Source: Candidatus Heimdallarchaeota archaeon (GTDB lineage: Archaea > Asgardarchaeota > Heimdallarchaeia > Heimdallarchaeales > Kariarchaeaceae). Taken from it: a stretch of DNA of 64,000 nucleotides. The stretch is taken from NCBI GenBank assembly GCA_030149205.1, contig JASBSB010000005.1, forward strand, positions 1-64,000, written 5' to 3'. Positions within the stretch are counted from its first letter, which is position 1; the number at the start of each line of letters is the position of its first letter. A model generated the notes under the pieces. It did no database searches, was not told the origin of the DNA, and saw nothing but the letters and a program-made list of their open reading frames with translations. The position numbers and the translations under genes were made by a program. Positions 55,365 through 64,000 of the stretch are shown here, piece by piece.

Positions 55365-56788
55365 CAACTTTTGTTCATACATCTGATTGGCACCTTGGCT
55401 TTTTTCAATATAACAAAAATCTTAGACATGATGACTTCTTTGCAGCAGCAAATAGAATCGTTGATAAAATAATAAAAATTGAGCCAGATTTTGTGCTTCA
55501 CACAGGGGATCTTTTTCATCATAAATCTCCTACACCTGGGAGTGTTCTACAGGCATTAAAGTTGCTTAACAAACTAACAAAGAAAAAAATACCAGTATTC
55601 ATCATCCGGGGTAACCATGATGCGTACACGACAAGGAACCTTCAGTACGGTGGAACTGCTTTACAGCTACTTAATGAGGCAACTGGATTGAACTATATCA
55701 ATGATGATGTAATGAACTTCAATGATGTGGATATCATTGGAGTCGGTCATTACTTCTCCGGAAGGGCTAATGAAACATTACAACGTATAAATCAAGAAAA
55801 GAGACCCTTTGATGATCGTTCAAACTTTAAAATATTAGCGATTCATAATTTTATAGAAGGACAAATTTCAGACACTTCAGAGGTAAGTTTGAGTCTGATT
55901 CAGGATCTAGCACCTGATTACGTTGCAGCTGGTCATTTTCATATCCCTTGGAAGCGAGAAAAATTAAATATATTTGTCCCAGGAAGCTCTGAATCTACAT
56001 CCGCTAATGATTGGAACAGAGAGGATAACCTGAATGGAAATATTACACTATATTCTTCATTTTACGAGGTAAAATTGGAAAATCATAATGGTTGGAGTAA
56101 GGAGGTGATTCAACATAGGATACCGGTTAGGCCAAAATTCAAGTTAGAGATTTCATCAGAGTCAATTGATCATCTGGAAATTAAATCTCAAATTTCAGAA
56201 GAAATCAATCAAGTAAAAAAATTTGCATTTTCTACAATTGTTGAAGAATTTAACTACAACTCTGATAAGAAACCAGTACGAACCGCATTTGAACAACCAT
56301 TAGTTCGAATAAGGCTAGATGCAAAAAATCTTCCACAGACCAACCAACATTTAATTAGCACACAAGAGTTAGAGTCAGAGTTAGGTTTGCTTAACCTTGA
56401 AATTTCATTTGATGATTCATTCGAATCTGATTTTCCAATAACTCAAGGTGAACATGTTGTTGTTGAAGATTTACTTCAAGAGTTAATCGAGGAAAGCGAA
56501 ATAGATGACAAACCTCACCTAACCCAATTAGTCCATCAAACTATAGATTATTTTGGTCAAAAGGCAAAAAGTACGACTCTTGGTCTGGACGACCTCAACC
56601 ATTTTCTGAGAATACAAGATGAAAGCTGGAAATTAGGATCTACCCCGAAAATTATGAAATACACAGAAGATGAGCCTCCGAAAGAGAATCTAAATGCTTC
56701 GTCTTCAAATCCAAATAAAAAAGCTTCAGCAGAATCATCCAAATCATCTCGAAAAAGAAACCAGCAATGGGAGGATCTCTTTGAATGA
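55361..56788 (+). CDS. mre11: Mre11 nuclease
   Basis: The metallophosphoesterase motifs HTSDWHLGF, HTGDLFHHKSP, RGNHDAY and AAGHFHIP are all present, so this is an active Mre11-type nuclease. The C-terminal part is charged and Ser/Lys-rich (KKASAESSKSSRKRN), probably the Rad50-binding and disordered tail. It overlaps herA and rad50 by four bases each. It resects and processes DNA ends. Confidence 0.94.
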   Translation: MTTFVHTSDWHLGFFQYNKNLRHDDFFAAANRIVDKIIKIEPDFVLHTGDLFHHKSPTPGSVLQALKLLNKLTKKKIPVFIIRGNHDAYTTRNLQYGGTALQLLNEATGLNYINDDVMNFNDVDIIGVGHYFSGRANETLQRINQEKRPFDDRSNFKILAIHNFIEGQISDTSEVSLSLIQDLAPDYVAAGHFHIPWKREKLNIFVPGSSESTSANDWNREDNLNGNITLYSSFYEVKLENHNGWSKEVIQHRIPVRPKFKLEISSESIDHLEIKSQISEEINQVKKFAFSTIVEEFNYNSDKKPVRTAFEQPLVRIRLDAKNLPQTNQHLISTQELESELGLLNLEISFDDSFESDFPITQGEHVVVEDLLQELIEESEIDDKPHLTQLVHQTIDYFGQKAKSTTLGLDDLNHFLRIQDESWKLGSTPKIMKYTEDEPPKENLNASSSNPNKKASAESSKSSRKRNQQWEDLFE

Positions 56789-59613
56789 AAACATTAAAAA
56801 TCAACAGCTTACGCCTGAAGTCAATTCGATGCTATAATGATGATATTCTAAAATTTGATTCCGGTAAAAATATTATTACCGGGGCTAATGGGTCAGGAAA
56901 ATCAACCATCATTAACTCAATTGGTCTGGCTCTATTTGGTCAAAACTATCTCACAAACTTTGATTTGAACTATAATGATTTTATTACAAATGGAAAAGAT
57001 AAAGGTAGAATTATCTTAGATTTTTCTACAGATAAGGGGAATTTTCAATCAGAATTTTTGATTCAAAGAAAAGGGAGTAACAAATGGGTACTTTATGAAA
57101 TATTAGAGGACGAAAAGAGAAAGGAAGTCACAAAGTTGGTCTCAGAGACCAAAAACTATGTCCTAAACCTTTTTGACGGAATGCTTGATGCAACTACCTT
57201 TAAAAATGCAATATGCAGCCCACAAGGACAAATATCCAAGATAATGGATGCAACAGATTCTGAAAGGGCTGGAGAGATCTACAAAGTATTAAATGTTGAA
57301 AAATATAAAGACGTTGCAAACCTAACTAGAAAGTTGCTTAGGTTAATTGATGAAAAACAAGAGAAGACAACCAGTTATTTAGAAGGATTAGGGGATGTCG
57401 ATGCAGGTGTTTCACAATTTGAAAACAAACTAAAAGAAGAAGAGAAGAGTCTTAAGAGTTTAACAATAAACTTACAGGAGAATTTGAAAAATCATGAAGG
57501 ATTGGCAACCAATCTTATAGCTATACAATCAAAAATAACAAAGAAAAATGAGTTATCTACTCAAATTCGCAGTATTCAAGAGCAAATAGAAGACTCAAAA
57601 AAGGTAAAAACACAGGCTCAAAAATCCTTAAAAGATAAATTTGCAGGTCTTAATCAAACGAACTTGAATGAAATTGAGGTCAAACGAGATATTACCAAAT
57701 TGAACTCTGAAAAGAAGATTATTGATGCAGAATTAATTAATGTAATCGAGAAGGAGAAAGAATTCAAATTACTTACAGAAAACTCCAAGAGGTTAGAATC
57801 AAGGTTTAATGAGCTTAAGACTGATCAAAGAAGCGTTACAACAAAGTTAAATAAGTTGAAATCTGATATTTCCTCTCTTATTGATAGTAAAGATGTAACA
57901 TTAGAAAACTTGCAAAATTTCACTAAGGCTGAGTCTGATTTTTTGAATACTAAGATAAAAGAAGAAAAAGAGTATATTCAAAGCATTCAAAGCAAAAGCG
58001 AATCAAAAACAAAGAAACTGACTCAAAAGGAAGGATTAGAGAATAAAATTGCTAAATCAGAAAATGAATTTAAGAGAGAATTCGATTTAGATCCATCAAA
58101 CACAGATACAGAAATTCAAAACAAAGAAAAATTGCTTAAAGAAATCGACAAAAAAACAGAGGAAGTCAATTTATCATTAGAGGAGATATCAATTAAAAGA
58201 GGGGAGCTGAATAATAAGATAAAACAAACAAATGATGTTCTTAAACTACTAAAACACACTCATGAAACAGAAAAGACATGTCCAACCTGTAGACAAAGCT
58301 TACAGGGTGTTGACCTTAAGTCATTGACGAATATCCACCAAAAAGAGTTAGAAAGTGCAAATAAAGCAATTAAAGATATACTAACAAGTGAGAACAAACT
58401 GAAATTGGAATATAGAAAATTAGAGGAACAACAAAAGAAAATTTCAAAGGAACATCTGAAACTACAGAATTTCGCAAAGATATTCATGGAACTGAGAGAA
58501 GATAACACTCGGATCACTGAACTTACCGAATCTATCTCAATTATAGATGATGAACTATCTAAACTAAATAACGAGCATCAAAGCATTCAAACACTATTAG
58601 AAGACTCTATGAGGAAGGTTGATCTGGCTAAAGGCTATTCAAAGGATCTGCAGAATTCACTAAAAGAAGACAATAAGTTAACAAAAGATCTAAAAATGAT
58701 TGAGGAAGAGCTTTCTGAAAATTCTAAAAAAATTGCTCAAATTGATTTTAATAGACTTCAAAAAGAAAAAGCTCAACTTGAAACAAAACAAGAAAAGTTA
58801 ACTTCTAGTATTGACAAACTTCAGGAACTATTGCCATTATTTGTCAGAATACAAACTCTTACAGCGTCTATAGACTCCAATCAGGCAATCATTCTCAACA
58901 AAAGAATGAATTTAGATGAGATCTTAAAGGAACTCCCTTCAGATTCTGAGATTGAAAAACTAATTTTAGAGGAAAGGGAACTTGACAACACAATCAGTGG
59001 ATTAAAAGAGAGAATAAAAATATTGAGCAATGAGATTTTACCTGAGTTAAAGGCTAACTTGAACTCTTATCTAGAACTAAGAAAGGATAGGGATGATAAA
59101 GAAAGTCTTAGACAAAGATACATTCTTGCTCAAAAGGAATTTTCAGAGGTTTACAGGATAATGGACATTCTTCCTGAAAAGATAGTTTCAGCAGCTCTTG
59201 CGAGGGTATCAAACAATGCAACAAAAATTATCCAGAAACTTATGCCTGAAAAAGGCTTCAATCAAATTCAATTAAGCCCCAACGGTCAATTGATAGTGGT
59301 TAGACAAGGTGAAGAAATCAGGTACAATCAAATCTCAGGAGGTGAGAAAACAGCCCTCGCGATTGCCCTTCGAGCAGCACTCAGTCAGAGTGTAGTTCAG
59401 GTCAATTTTATGATACTCGATGAACCTACCCAACATTTGGATAAAAACCGGGTTGAAGAACTTATTGAAATAATGGACAAAGGAGATTTGCTGGGGAATA
59501 AAAACGGACAACTAATCCTTGTGACTCATGTTGATGAGTTCACAAGAATAGCTGATCAAAGCATAAAAATTGAGGTCGCAAACAGTGGCAAAAGAACCTT
59601 TGTGACCTCATGA
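56785..59613 (+). CDS. rad50: Rad50 ATPase
   Basis: The 942-aa SMC-like protein has Walker A (ITGANGSGKSTIINS), a long coiled coil interrupted by the zinc hook CPTCRQ near residue 500, and the signature (QISGGEKTALAIALR) with Walker B (FMILDEPTQHLD). It holds DNA ends together and controls Mre11. Shine-Dalgarno GGGAGG lies upstream of the ATG. It ends in a six-base overlap with the convergent MetRS gene. Confidence 0.95.
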   Translation: MKTLKINSLRLKSIRCYNDDILKFDSGKNIITGANGSGKSTIINSIGLALFGQNYLTNFDLNYNDFITNGKDKGRIILDFSTDKGNFQSEFLIQRKGSNKWVLYEILEDEKRKEVTKLVSETKNYVLNLFDGMLDATTFKNAICSPQGQISKIMDATDSERAGEIYKVLNVEKYKDVANLTRKLLRLIDEKQEKTTSYLEGLGDVDAGVSQFENKLKEEEKSLKSLTINLQENLKNHEGLATNLIAIQSKITKKNELSTQIRSIQEQIEDSKKVKTQAQKSLKDKFAGLNQTNLNEIEVKRDITKLNSEKKIIDAELINVIEKEKEFKLLTENSKRLESRFNELKTDQRSVTTKLNKLKSDISSLIDSKDVTLENLQNFTKAESDFLNTKIKEEKEYIQSIQSKSESKTKKLTQKEGLENKIAKSENEFKREFDLDPSNTDTEIQNKEKLLKEIDKKTEEVNLSLEEISIKRGELNNKIKQTNDVLKLLKHTHETEKTCPTCRQSLQGVDLKSLTNIHQKELESANKAIKDILTSENKLKLEYRKLEEQQKKISKEHLKLQNFAKIFMELREDNTRITELTESISIIDDELSKLNNEHQSIQTLLEDSMRKVDLAKGYSKDLQNSLKEDNKLTKDLKMIEEELSENSKKIAQIDFNRLQKEKAQLETKQEKLTSSIDKLQELLPLFVRIQTLTASIDSNQAIILNKRMNLDEILKELPSDSEIEKLILEERELDNTISGLKERIKILSNEILPELKANLNSYLELRKDRDDKESLRQRYILAQKEFSEVYRIMDILPEKIVSAALARVSNNATKIIQKLMPEKGFNQIQLSPNGQLIVVRQGEEIRYNQISGGEKTALAIALRAALSQSVVQVNFMILDEPTQHLDKNRVEELIEIMDKGDLLGNKNGQLILVTHVDEFTRIADQSIKIEVANSGKRTFVTS

Positions 59614-61686
59614 AGCTCTAAATCCACCAGCAAAATCTCTATCAGGGCTTAGTAATGAGACACCCTTCTCATCCTCAACAGCAAGAACCATTCCCTCAGA
59701 TTTAATTCCTCCAAGTTTTCGAGGTTTTAAATTGTCAACAATCATTACAGTCCTGTTTTTCAGGTCTTCTGGATTGTAATATTTTGCAATTCCTGCAACT
59801 ATTGTTCGGTCTTTTCTCTCACCATCATCAACAGTTAGTACAAGCAATTTATCTGACTTGGGATGTTTCACGCAGTCTAAGACTTTTGCAGATTTGATCT
59901 TGACCTTATCAAAATCCTCTATTGTTATGAATTTGGATTCTTTAGTAGGTTTTTTAGACTTCTTGGGTTTTTCGGGTTGTTTGGACTCTTCATCACTGAC
60001 TACGACAGCTCCAAATTCTATCTCGTACTTCTTAACCTCTTTATCAGTAATTTTTTTGAAGAGGTGCCCTTGAAATTTCACAGTATTCCCTCGAATAGCT
60101 GTTCTGTCAATAATTCTCTCCCATTTATCATCAGTAATTGGATGTGCAATTCCAAGTGATAAATAGATTTTTTCAGCTGAAGAAGGGATAAAGGGATGAC
60201 TTAGCAGAGCAATAGATCTGAGGACATGAGCTAGATTAGATAAAATTTCACCTGCTCGCTTTTTGTCTGTCTTAATTACTTCCCATGGTTTTGTTTCTGT
60301 GAAGTATTTATTGACTCGAGCAACAAAGGTCTTAAGTGCTTTTAATGGTTTTTGGAACTCCACCTGTTCAAACGTCTCTTCATACTCTTTGACAGTATGC
60401 TCAAGGTCTTGCCACAGCTCCTCATCCTCTTTTTTATATGAATCAACAGTTGGAACTTTTCCATCAAAATTCCGTTCAATGAAGGTTACTGTTCTGTTGA
60501 CTAAATTCCCAAACTGATTATTCAAATCATTGTTTACTGCATCCTGAAAAAGTTTCCAGTTAAATTCTGTATTCTGTCTCTCAGGAGCAATCAATAGAAG
60601 ATAATACCTCCAATAATCTGCAGGGTAAAGCTCGAGTGCCTGATCTATGAACACACCTCGTTTTTGCGATGTAGAAAATTTCCCACCTGGATAGGTTAAC
60701 CATTGAAACCCCTTTACAAAAGTTGGGAGAATATATCCATCATCAGCCCCTATTATTGTACTTGGAAAAGTCACAGTATGGAATGGAACATTATCAATTC
60801 CCATAAATTCATAGTACCTTGTTTTAGGATTTTTCCAATATTCTAACCATAGGTTTTCATCGCCCTCTAACTTTGCCCATTTTTTCGTCATGGAGATATA
60901 ACCAATTGGAGCATCAAACCAGACATAGAAAACCAAATCTTCATAGCCTTGAAGGGGTACAGGGATACCCCACTTTAGGTTTCTTGTAATTGATCTGGGT
61001 CTTAAGCCTTCTCTAAGCCATTTTTGTGCTATTGAGAGAGTTGTAAGTGGCCATTGTTCCTGCTTGTTTACCCACTCCTCAACCTTTGGTTGAATTTTTG
61101 GTAAATCTATGTAGAGATGTTTTGTCTGTTTGATCACAAGATTGTTTGAATCTGAAATAACACTCTTCGGGTTTATTAGTTGGGTAGGATTAAGGAGTGT
61201 TGAACAATCTTCACATTGATCACCCCGTGCTCTTTCATACCCACAATGAGGACAGGTTCCAATGACATATCTATCAGGTAAGAATCTGTCATCATCAACA
61301 CTAAAGAGTTGTTCGTCCTCTTTTTCAAAAATATACCCATTTTCATAGAGTTTCAAAAACAATGATTGAGTGATCTCATGATTTTCAATATCGGAAGTTC
61401 TCCCAAAGTAATCAAAAGAGAGGTTGAAATCCTCATAATTCTTCTTCTGAACCTTATACATCTTTGTACAATAATCCTCTACAGACAGGCCAGCCTCTAA
61501 TGCTGCTATCTCCGCTGGTGTTCCATGATCATCTGTTCCACAGATGGCAACAACATCCCTTCCTCTAAGCCTGAGGTATCTTGCAAATACATCTGCAGGA
61601 AGGAGAGAACCAATTAAATTTCCAATGTGTTTGACTCCATTAATGTATGGTAATGCACTGGTTACGATATATTTTTCATTAGACAT
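59608..61686 (-). CDS. metG: Methionyl-tRNA synthetase with C-terminal tRNA-binding domain
   Basis: The 692-aa protein has the HIGH-type motif (VKHIGNLIG), the zinc knuckle CPHCGYERARGDQCEDC, and KFSTSQ as the KMSKS equivalent. The C-terminal 110 residues (KSAKVLDCVKHPKSDKLLVL) form the EMAP/Arc1p-like tRNA-binding domain, joined by a Lys-rich linker. It charges tRNA-Met. The ATG has AAGGTGAT upstream, and a TTTTATAAAA box lies about 60 nt upstream, so it has a leader. Confidence 0.95.
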   Translation of the reverse strand: MSNEKYIVTSALPYINGVKHIGNLIGSLLPADVFARYLRLRGRDVVAICGTDDHGTPAEIAALEAGLSVEDYCTKMYKVQKKNYEDFNLSFDYFGRTSDIENHEITQSLFLKLYENGYIFEKEDEQLFSVDDDRFLPDRYVIGTCPHCGYERARGDQCEDCSTLLNPTQLINPKSVISDSNNLVIKQTKHLYIDLPKIQPKVEEWVNKQEQWPLTTLSIAQKWLREGLRPRSITRNLKWGIPVPLQGYEDLVFYVWFDAPIGYISMTKKWAKLEGDENLWLEYWKNPKTRYYEFMGIDNVPFHTVTFPSTIIGADDGYILPTFVKGFQWLTYPGGKFSTSQKRGVFIDQALELYPADYWRYYLLLIAPERQNTEFNWKLFQDAVNNDLNNQFGNLVNRTVTFIERNFDGKVPTVDSYKKEDEELWQDLEHTVKEYEETFEQVEFQKPLKALKTFVARVNKYFTETKPWEVIKTDKKRAGEILSNLAHVLRSIALLSHPFIPSSAEKIYLSLGIAHPITDDKWERIIDRTAIRGNTVKFQGHLFKKITDKEVKKYEIEFGAVVVSDEESKQPEKPKKSKKPTKESKFITIEDFDKVKIKSAKVLDCVKHPKSDKLLVLTVDDGERKDRTIVAGIAKYYNPEDLKNRTVMIVDNLKPRKLGGIKSEGMVLAVEDEKGVSLLSPDRDFAGGFRAS

Positions 61687-62012
61687 GCGAAATCACCTTT
61701 GATAAGTTCAGTACCCACTTATTTATTAAATATAGAATTTTATAAAAGACGGGATGTGGTGTTACACTTACGAGGTTTAAGCTAACAAGAAGATTTTGTT
61801 CGGAAATCCATTTCGCAATACCCCATGTAATTTACCACAATTTCAATTCAACAGGGTTTACAAAAAGGTTTCTCTACAACAATGCTCAATATCCTTAAAT
61901 GGTGTATAATTGTGGAAAAATTATAGAAAATACCTCTTTCCTACAAAAATTCACTTCGTTTTCTATTTATGGAAGTCAAAGAACTTATATAGCTAAATTA
62001 CTTCTTCACGAC
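61687..62012. other. Intergenic region between metG and the peptidase gene
   Basis: It contains the metG promoter near its left end (TTTTATAAAA on the minus strand, roughly 61739-61748) and the peptidase TATA box near its right end. The track ORF extends into it, but I see no separate gene. Confidence 0.4.
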
Positions 62013-63854
62013 ATGCAATCCATTGATTTAGCTCCAATCAAAGAGAAGGGTCATTTTGTACTTGAAGAGTTGGCATCTATGCCATCGTTTTATATGCCTA
62101 CTTTAAACCATAAAGAGGATAAACTTGCATTCTATTGGGACAAAACTGGAAGGATCGAACTTTTTGTTATGGATCTTAATACAAAAGAGATCAAACAAGT
62201 ATCCCATGGTGAGGTACCTAAGGCATTAAGGGCAGGTTTTATCTGGTCTAGAGATGATTCTACTGTATTATTTGCTCTGGATAATCAGGGTGACGAAAAA
62301 CATAACATCCATGAGATAGACGTTGAGACAGGTGAAGTTAGAATCCTTACAAACACACCTGAGCATCAAGAATATATTGTAGATTCATCACCAGATGGAA
62401 ACTGGTACACACTTGTGAGCACTAGAAACGGTCAGTTAAATCTCTTTAAGCTTTATAAGGATGGAAAGGTTGAGCAGCTTACAGCACATGAGAATCCTGC
62501 ATTTGGTGGTTCAATTTCACCAGATGGTAAACTTATAACATATTCAAGCAATGAGGAACAAAACTTAAAAAATTCAGATATTTATCTAGCTAAAAGTGAT
62601 GGTTCATCTGCTGAGAGACTTCTGCAAATCAAGGTCGGAAGCAGTGAATCTTTTGCAGACTGGGCAAAGAACAGTAAAATGTTTGCCTTCACTAGTGATG
62701 CAAATGGTGTGAGTCAACCTGGGATATATGACATTGAGAAAGGAGAATACAGGTTATTTGGAGATCAGAAACATGATGAGTATGCTGCCAAATTAACCAA
62801 GGATGGTAAATCCCTGATTGTATTAGAAAATGTGGATGGGTCTGTCTCTCCAGCTGTCTATAATATAGAAACTGGTGAAAAACGCTCACTCGATTTCCCC
62901 AAAGGTATTGCTGCTGGAAGTGAGCTTCGAGGAGACCGATATCTATATTTAACAGTTACCACACCAACTTCTCCCTCTCAGTTGGTTGAATATGATCTAC
63001 AGAATGATACAACCACCGTTATTCTTGAAACTGACACAGGAAATGTAGATTCAAGTTTCTTCGTTGATGGTGAGCATATTTGGTATAAGAGTTTAGATGG
63101 AACTGACATTCCTGCGATTGTCTACAAGCCCAATGATTATGACAAGAGTCTCAAATACCCAGCAATTGTTCTGCCACATGGTGGACCAACAGGGCAATAT
63201 TTCCTGAATTTCTCGATGATGGCACAATATTTAGCAGATCTCGGATATGTCGTACTTCTTCCAAATGTCAGAGGAAGCACAGGATACGGTGTGGAATTTA
63301 GAGACGCATGCTTAAAAGCATGGGGAGATAAAGATCATGAGGATTGGGTTGCAGGCAGACAATGGCTTGTTGATGAACTAAATGTTGATCCAAACCGTAT
63401 TGTGGTATTTGGAGGATCGTATGGAGGGTATGCAACCCTGGTCTGTATGACAAAATCCCCTGAACTCTGGGCAGCAGGATGTGCCTGGGTTCCTGTTTCA
63501 CACCTGAAGAATATGTATGAGCAATCCCAACCCCATTTTCAGTATTTCTTAAGAGAACAAATGGGAGACCCGGTGAAAGATGCTGATCTTTGGGAGGCTC
63601 ATTCACCTCTAAACTTTGTCGAAAACATCACAAAACCATTGCTTCTTGTTCATGGAAAAAATGACCCAAGATGTCCAGTTGATGAATCACGAAATGTTGT
63701 AAAGAGATTAAAAGAGCTGGGAAGAGTTGAAGGTCAGGACTTTGAGTATGTTGAATATCAAGACGAGGGTCATGGGGCAATGAGTGACATTCAATCTAGA
63801 ATTCGCTCCATTAAGCTATTCCAAGATTATTTCTACCGAAAGTTAGTAAATTAA
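62013..63854 (+). CDS. S9-family prolyl oligopeptidase/acylaminoacyl peptidase
   Basis: The protein (about 613 aa from the supported start) has an N-terminal beta-propeller (repeats such as PEHQEYIVDSSPDGNWY) and a C-terminal alpha/beta hydrolase domain. The nucleophile serine is in VFGGSYGGYATLV, aspartate in HGKNDPRCPVD and histidine in DEGHGAMSD. It cleaves short peptides in the cytoplasm. The track start (61899) adds 38 residues; the ATG at 62013 lies about 20-28 nt from CTTATATAG and fits the propeller start better. Confidence 0.88.
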   Translation: MQSIDLAPIKEKGHFVLEELASMPSFYMPTLNHKEDKLAFYWDKTGRIELFVMDLNTKEIKQVSHGEVPKALRAGFIWSRDDSTVLFALDNQGDEKHNIHEIDVETGEVRILTNTPEHQEYIVDSSPDGNWYTLVSTRNGQLNLFKLYKDGKVEQLTAHENPAFGGSISPDGKLITYSSNEEQNLKNSDIYLAKSDGSSAERLLQIKVGSSESFADWAKNSKMFAFTSDANGVSQPGIYDIEKGEYRLFGDQKHDEYAAKLTKDGKSLIVLENVDGSVSPAVYNIETGEKRSLDFPKGIAAGSELRGDRYLYLTVTTPTSPSQLVEYDLQNDTTTVILETDTGNVDSSFFVDGEHIWYKSLDGTDIPAIVYKPNDYDKSLKYPAIVLPHGGPTGQYFLNFSMMAQYLADLGYVVLLPNVRGSTGYGVEFRDACLKAWGDKDHEDWVAGRQWLVDELNVDPNRIVVFGGSYGGYATLVCMTKSPELWAAGCAWVPVSHLKNMYEQSQPHFQYFLREQMGDPVKDADLWEAHSPLNFVENITKPLLLVHGKNDPRCPVDESRNVVKRLKELGRVEGQDFEYVEYQDEGHGAMSDIQSRIRSIKLFQDYFYRKLVN

Positions 63855-63932
63855 ATTCAATTTTATCTAGGAATTTTTGAGAATTAAACTCTAAAAGAGT
63901 AACATTCTAATTATAGCGTTCAAAGAAGAGGT

Positions 63933-64000
63933 ATGAACCATAAATTTCGCGTACTACCCTCAGTGATACTTACTTTGTTGCTTCTATTGATTGTATTAAT
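63933..64000 (+). CDS. Start of a secreted or membrane protein (truncated by window end)
   Basis: An ATG at 63933 opens MNHKFRVLPSV, followed by a hydrophobic stretch (ILTLLLLLIVL) typical of a signal peptide or membrane helix, and runs to the window edge. AATTATAG lies about 20 nt upstream. The rest of the gene is outside the window. Confidence 0.55.
   Translation, partial: MNHKFRVLPSVILTLLLLLIVL

Noticed and set aside
1-64000. CRISPR arrays, insertion sequences, integrases or rRNA genes
   Set aside because: I found no repeat-spacer arrays, transposase motifs, integrase motifs or rRNA sequence in this window.

Overview
This window comes from an AT-rich archaeal chromosome. The replication and repair set is archaeal: large-subunit replication factor C with a PIP box, the HerA-Mre11-Rad50 cluster with NurA nearby, and archaeal-type MetRS. 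The promoters carry archaeal TATA boxes about 20-30 nt upstream of many first start codons, which implies leaderless mRNAs. Internal and leadered genes instead show Shine-Dalgarno motifs such as AGGTGAT or GGAGG. A ribophorin I-like protein, a cytoplasmic longin/roadblock-like domain on a giant surface protein, FtsZ, an Etf/beta-oxidation gene set and an aerobic-type succinate dehydrogenase together suggest an Asgard archaeon, most likely Heimdallarchaeia-like. That placement is inferred from gene content and was not tested by phylogeny.

Layout. 0-5 kb: an abrupt GC-rich edge, an ATP-grasp/nucleotidyltransferase pair, a decayed two-gene remnant ending near a hairpin plus T8 terminator, and two paralogous CxxC-x17-CxxC zinc-ribbon genes with copied leaders on either side of a YciI-like gene. 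5-10 kb: a three-gene ABC-2 exporter and NhaA. 10-21 kb: envelope region with surface proteins (including a 1740-aa Ig-like protein with a cytoplasmic domain), a flavin reductase, and a second ABC system whose ATPase has an extra N-terminal domain. 21-30 kb: 3-hydroxyacyl-CoA dehydrogenase, a surface-protein/membrane-winged-helix pair, carbamate kinase, a CoA-binding protein and EtfBA. 30.2 kb: a tRNA-Arg(TCT) that appears to carry two introns. 30-41 kb: FtsZ, a PlsC-type acyltransferase, two alpha/beta hydrolases, an UPF0173 hydrolase, a nucleotidyltransferase-fold protein, a long coiled-coil protein, RfcL and a nitrilase. 42-45.5 kb: a three-subunit succinate dehydrogenase of the single-membrane-subunit type. 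45.5-50 kb: an OB-fold protein, the ribophorin I-like protein with a glycan-type acetyltransferase, and NurA. 50-53.5 kb: a copper module (PadR-TRASH regulator, CopA, CopZ). 53.7-64 kb: HerA-Mre11-Rad50, MetRS, an S9 peptidase and the start of a secreted protein.

How the genes may work together. EtfAB, the 3-hydroxyacyl-CoA dehydrogenase and the Sdh complex fit fatty-acid or organic-acid oxidation feeding a respiratory chain. CopA, CopZ and the metal-binding PadR regulator form a copper-homeostasis unit. HerA, NurA, Mre11 and Rad50 form the archaeal DNA-end resection machine. The ribophorin-like protein and the WbpD-like acetyltransferase point to N-glycosylation of the many Asn-rich surface proteins encoded here. 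The most unusual items are the doubly interrupted tRNA, the Ig-like/longin-like transmembrane protein, the ribophorin I homologue, the DUF433-like/ABC ATPase fusion and the duplicated zinc-ribbon genes with conserved palindromic leaders.
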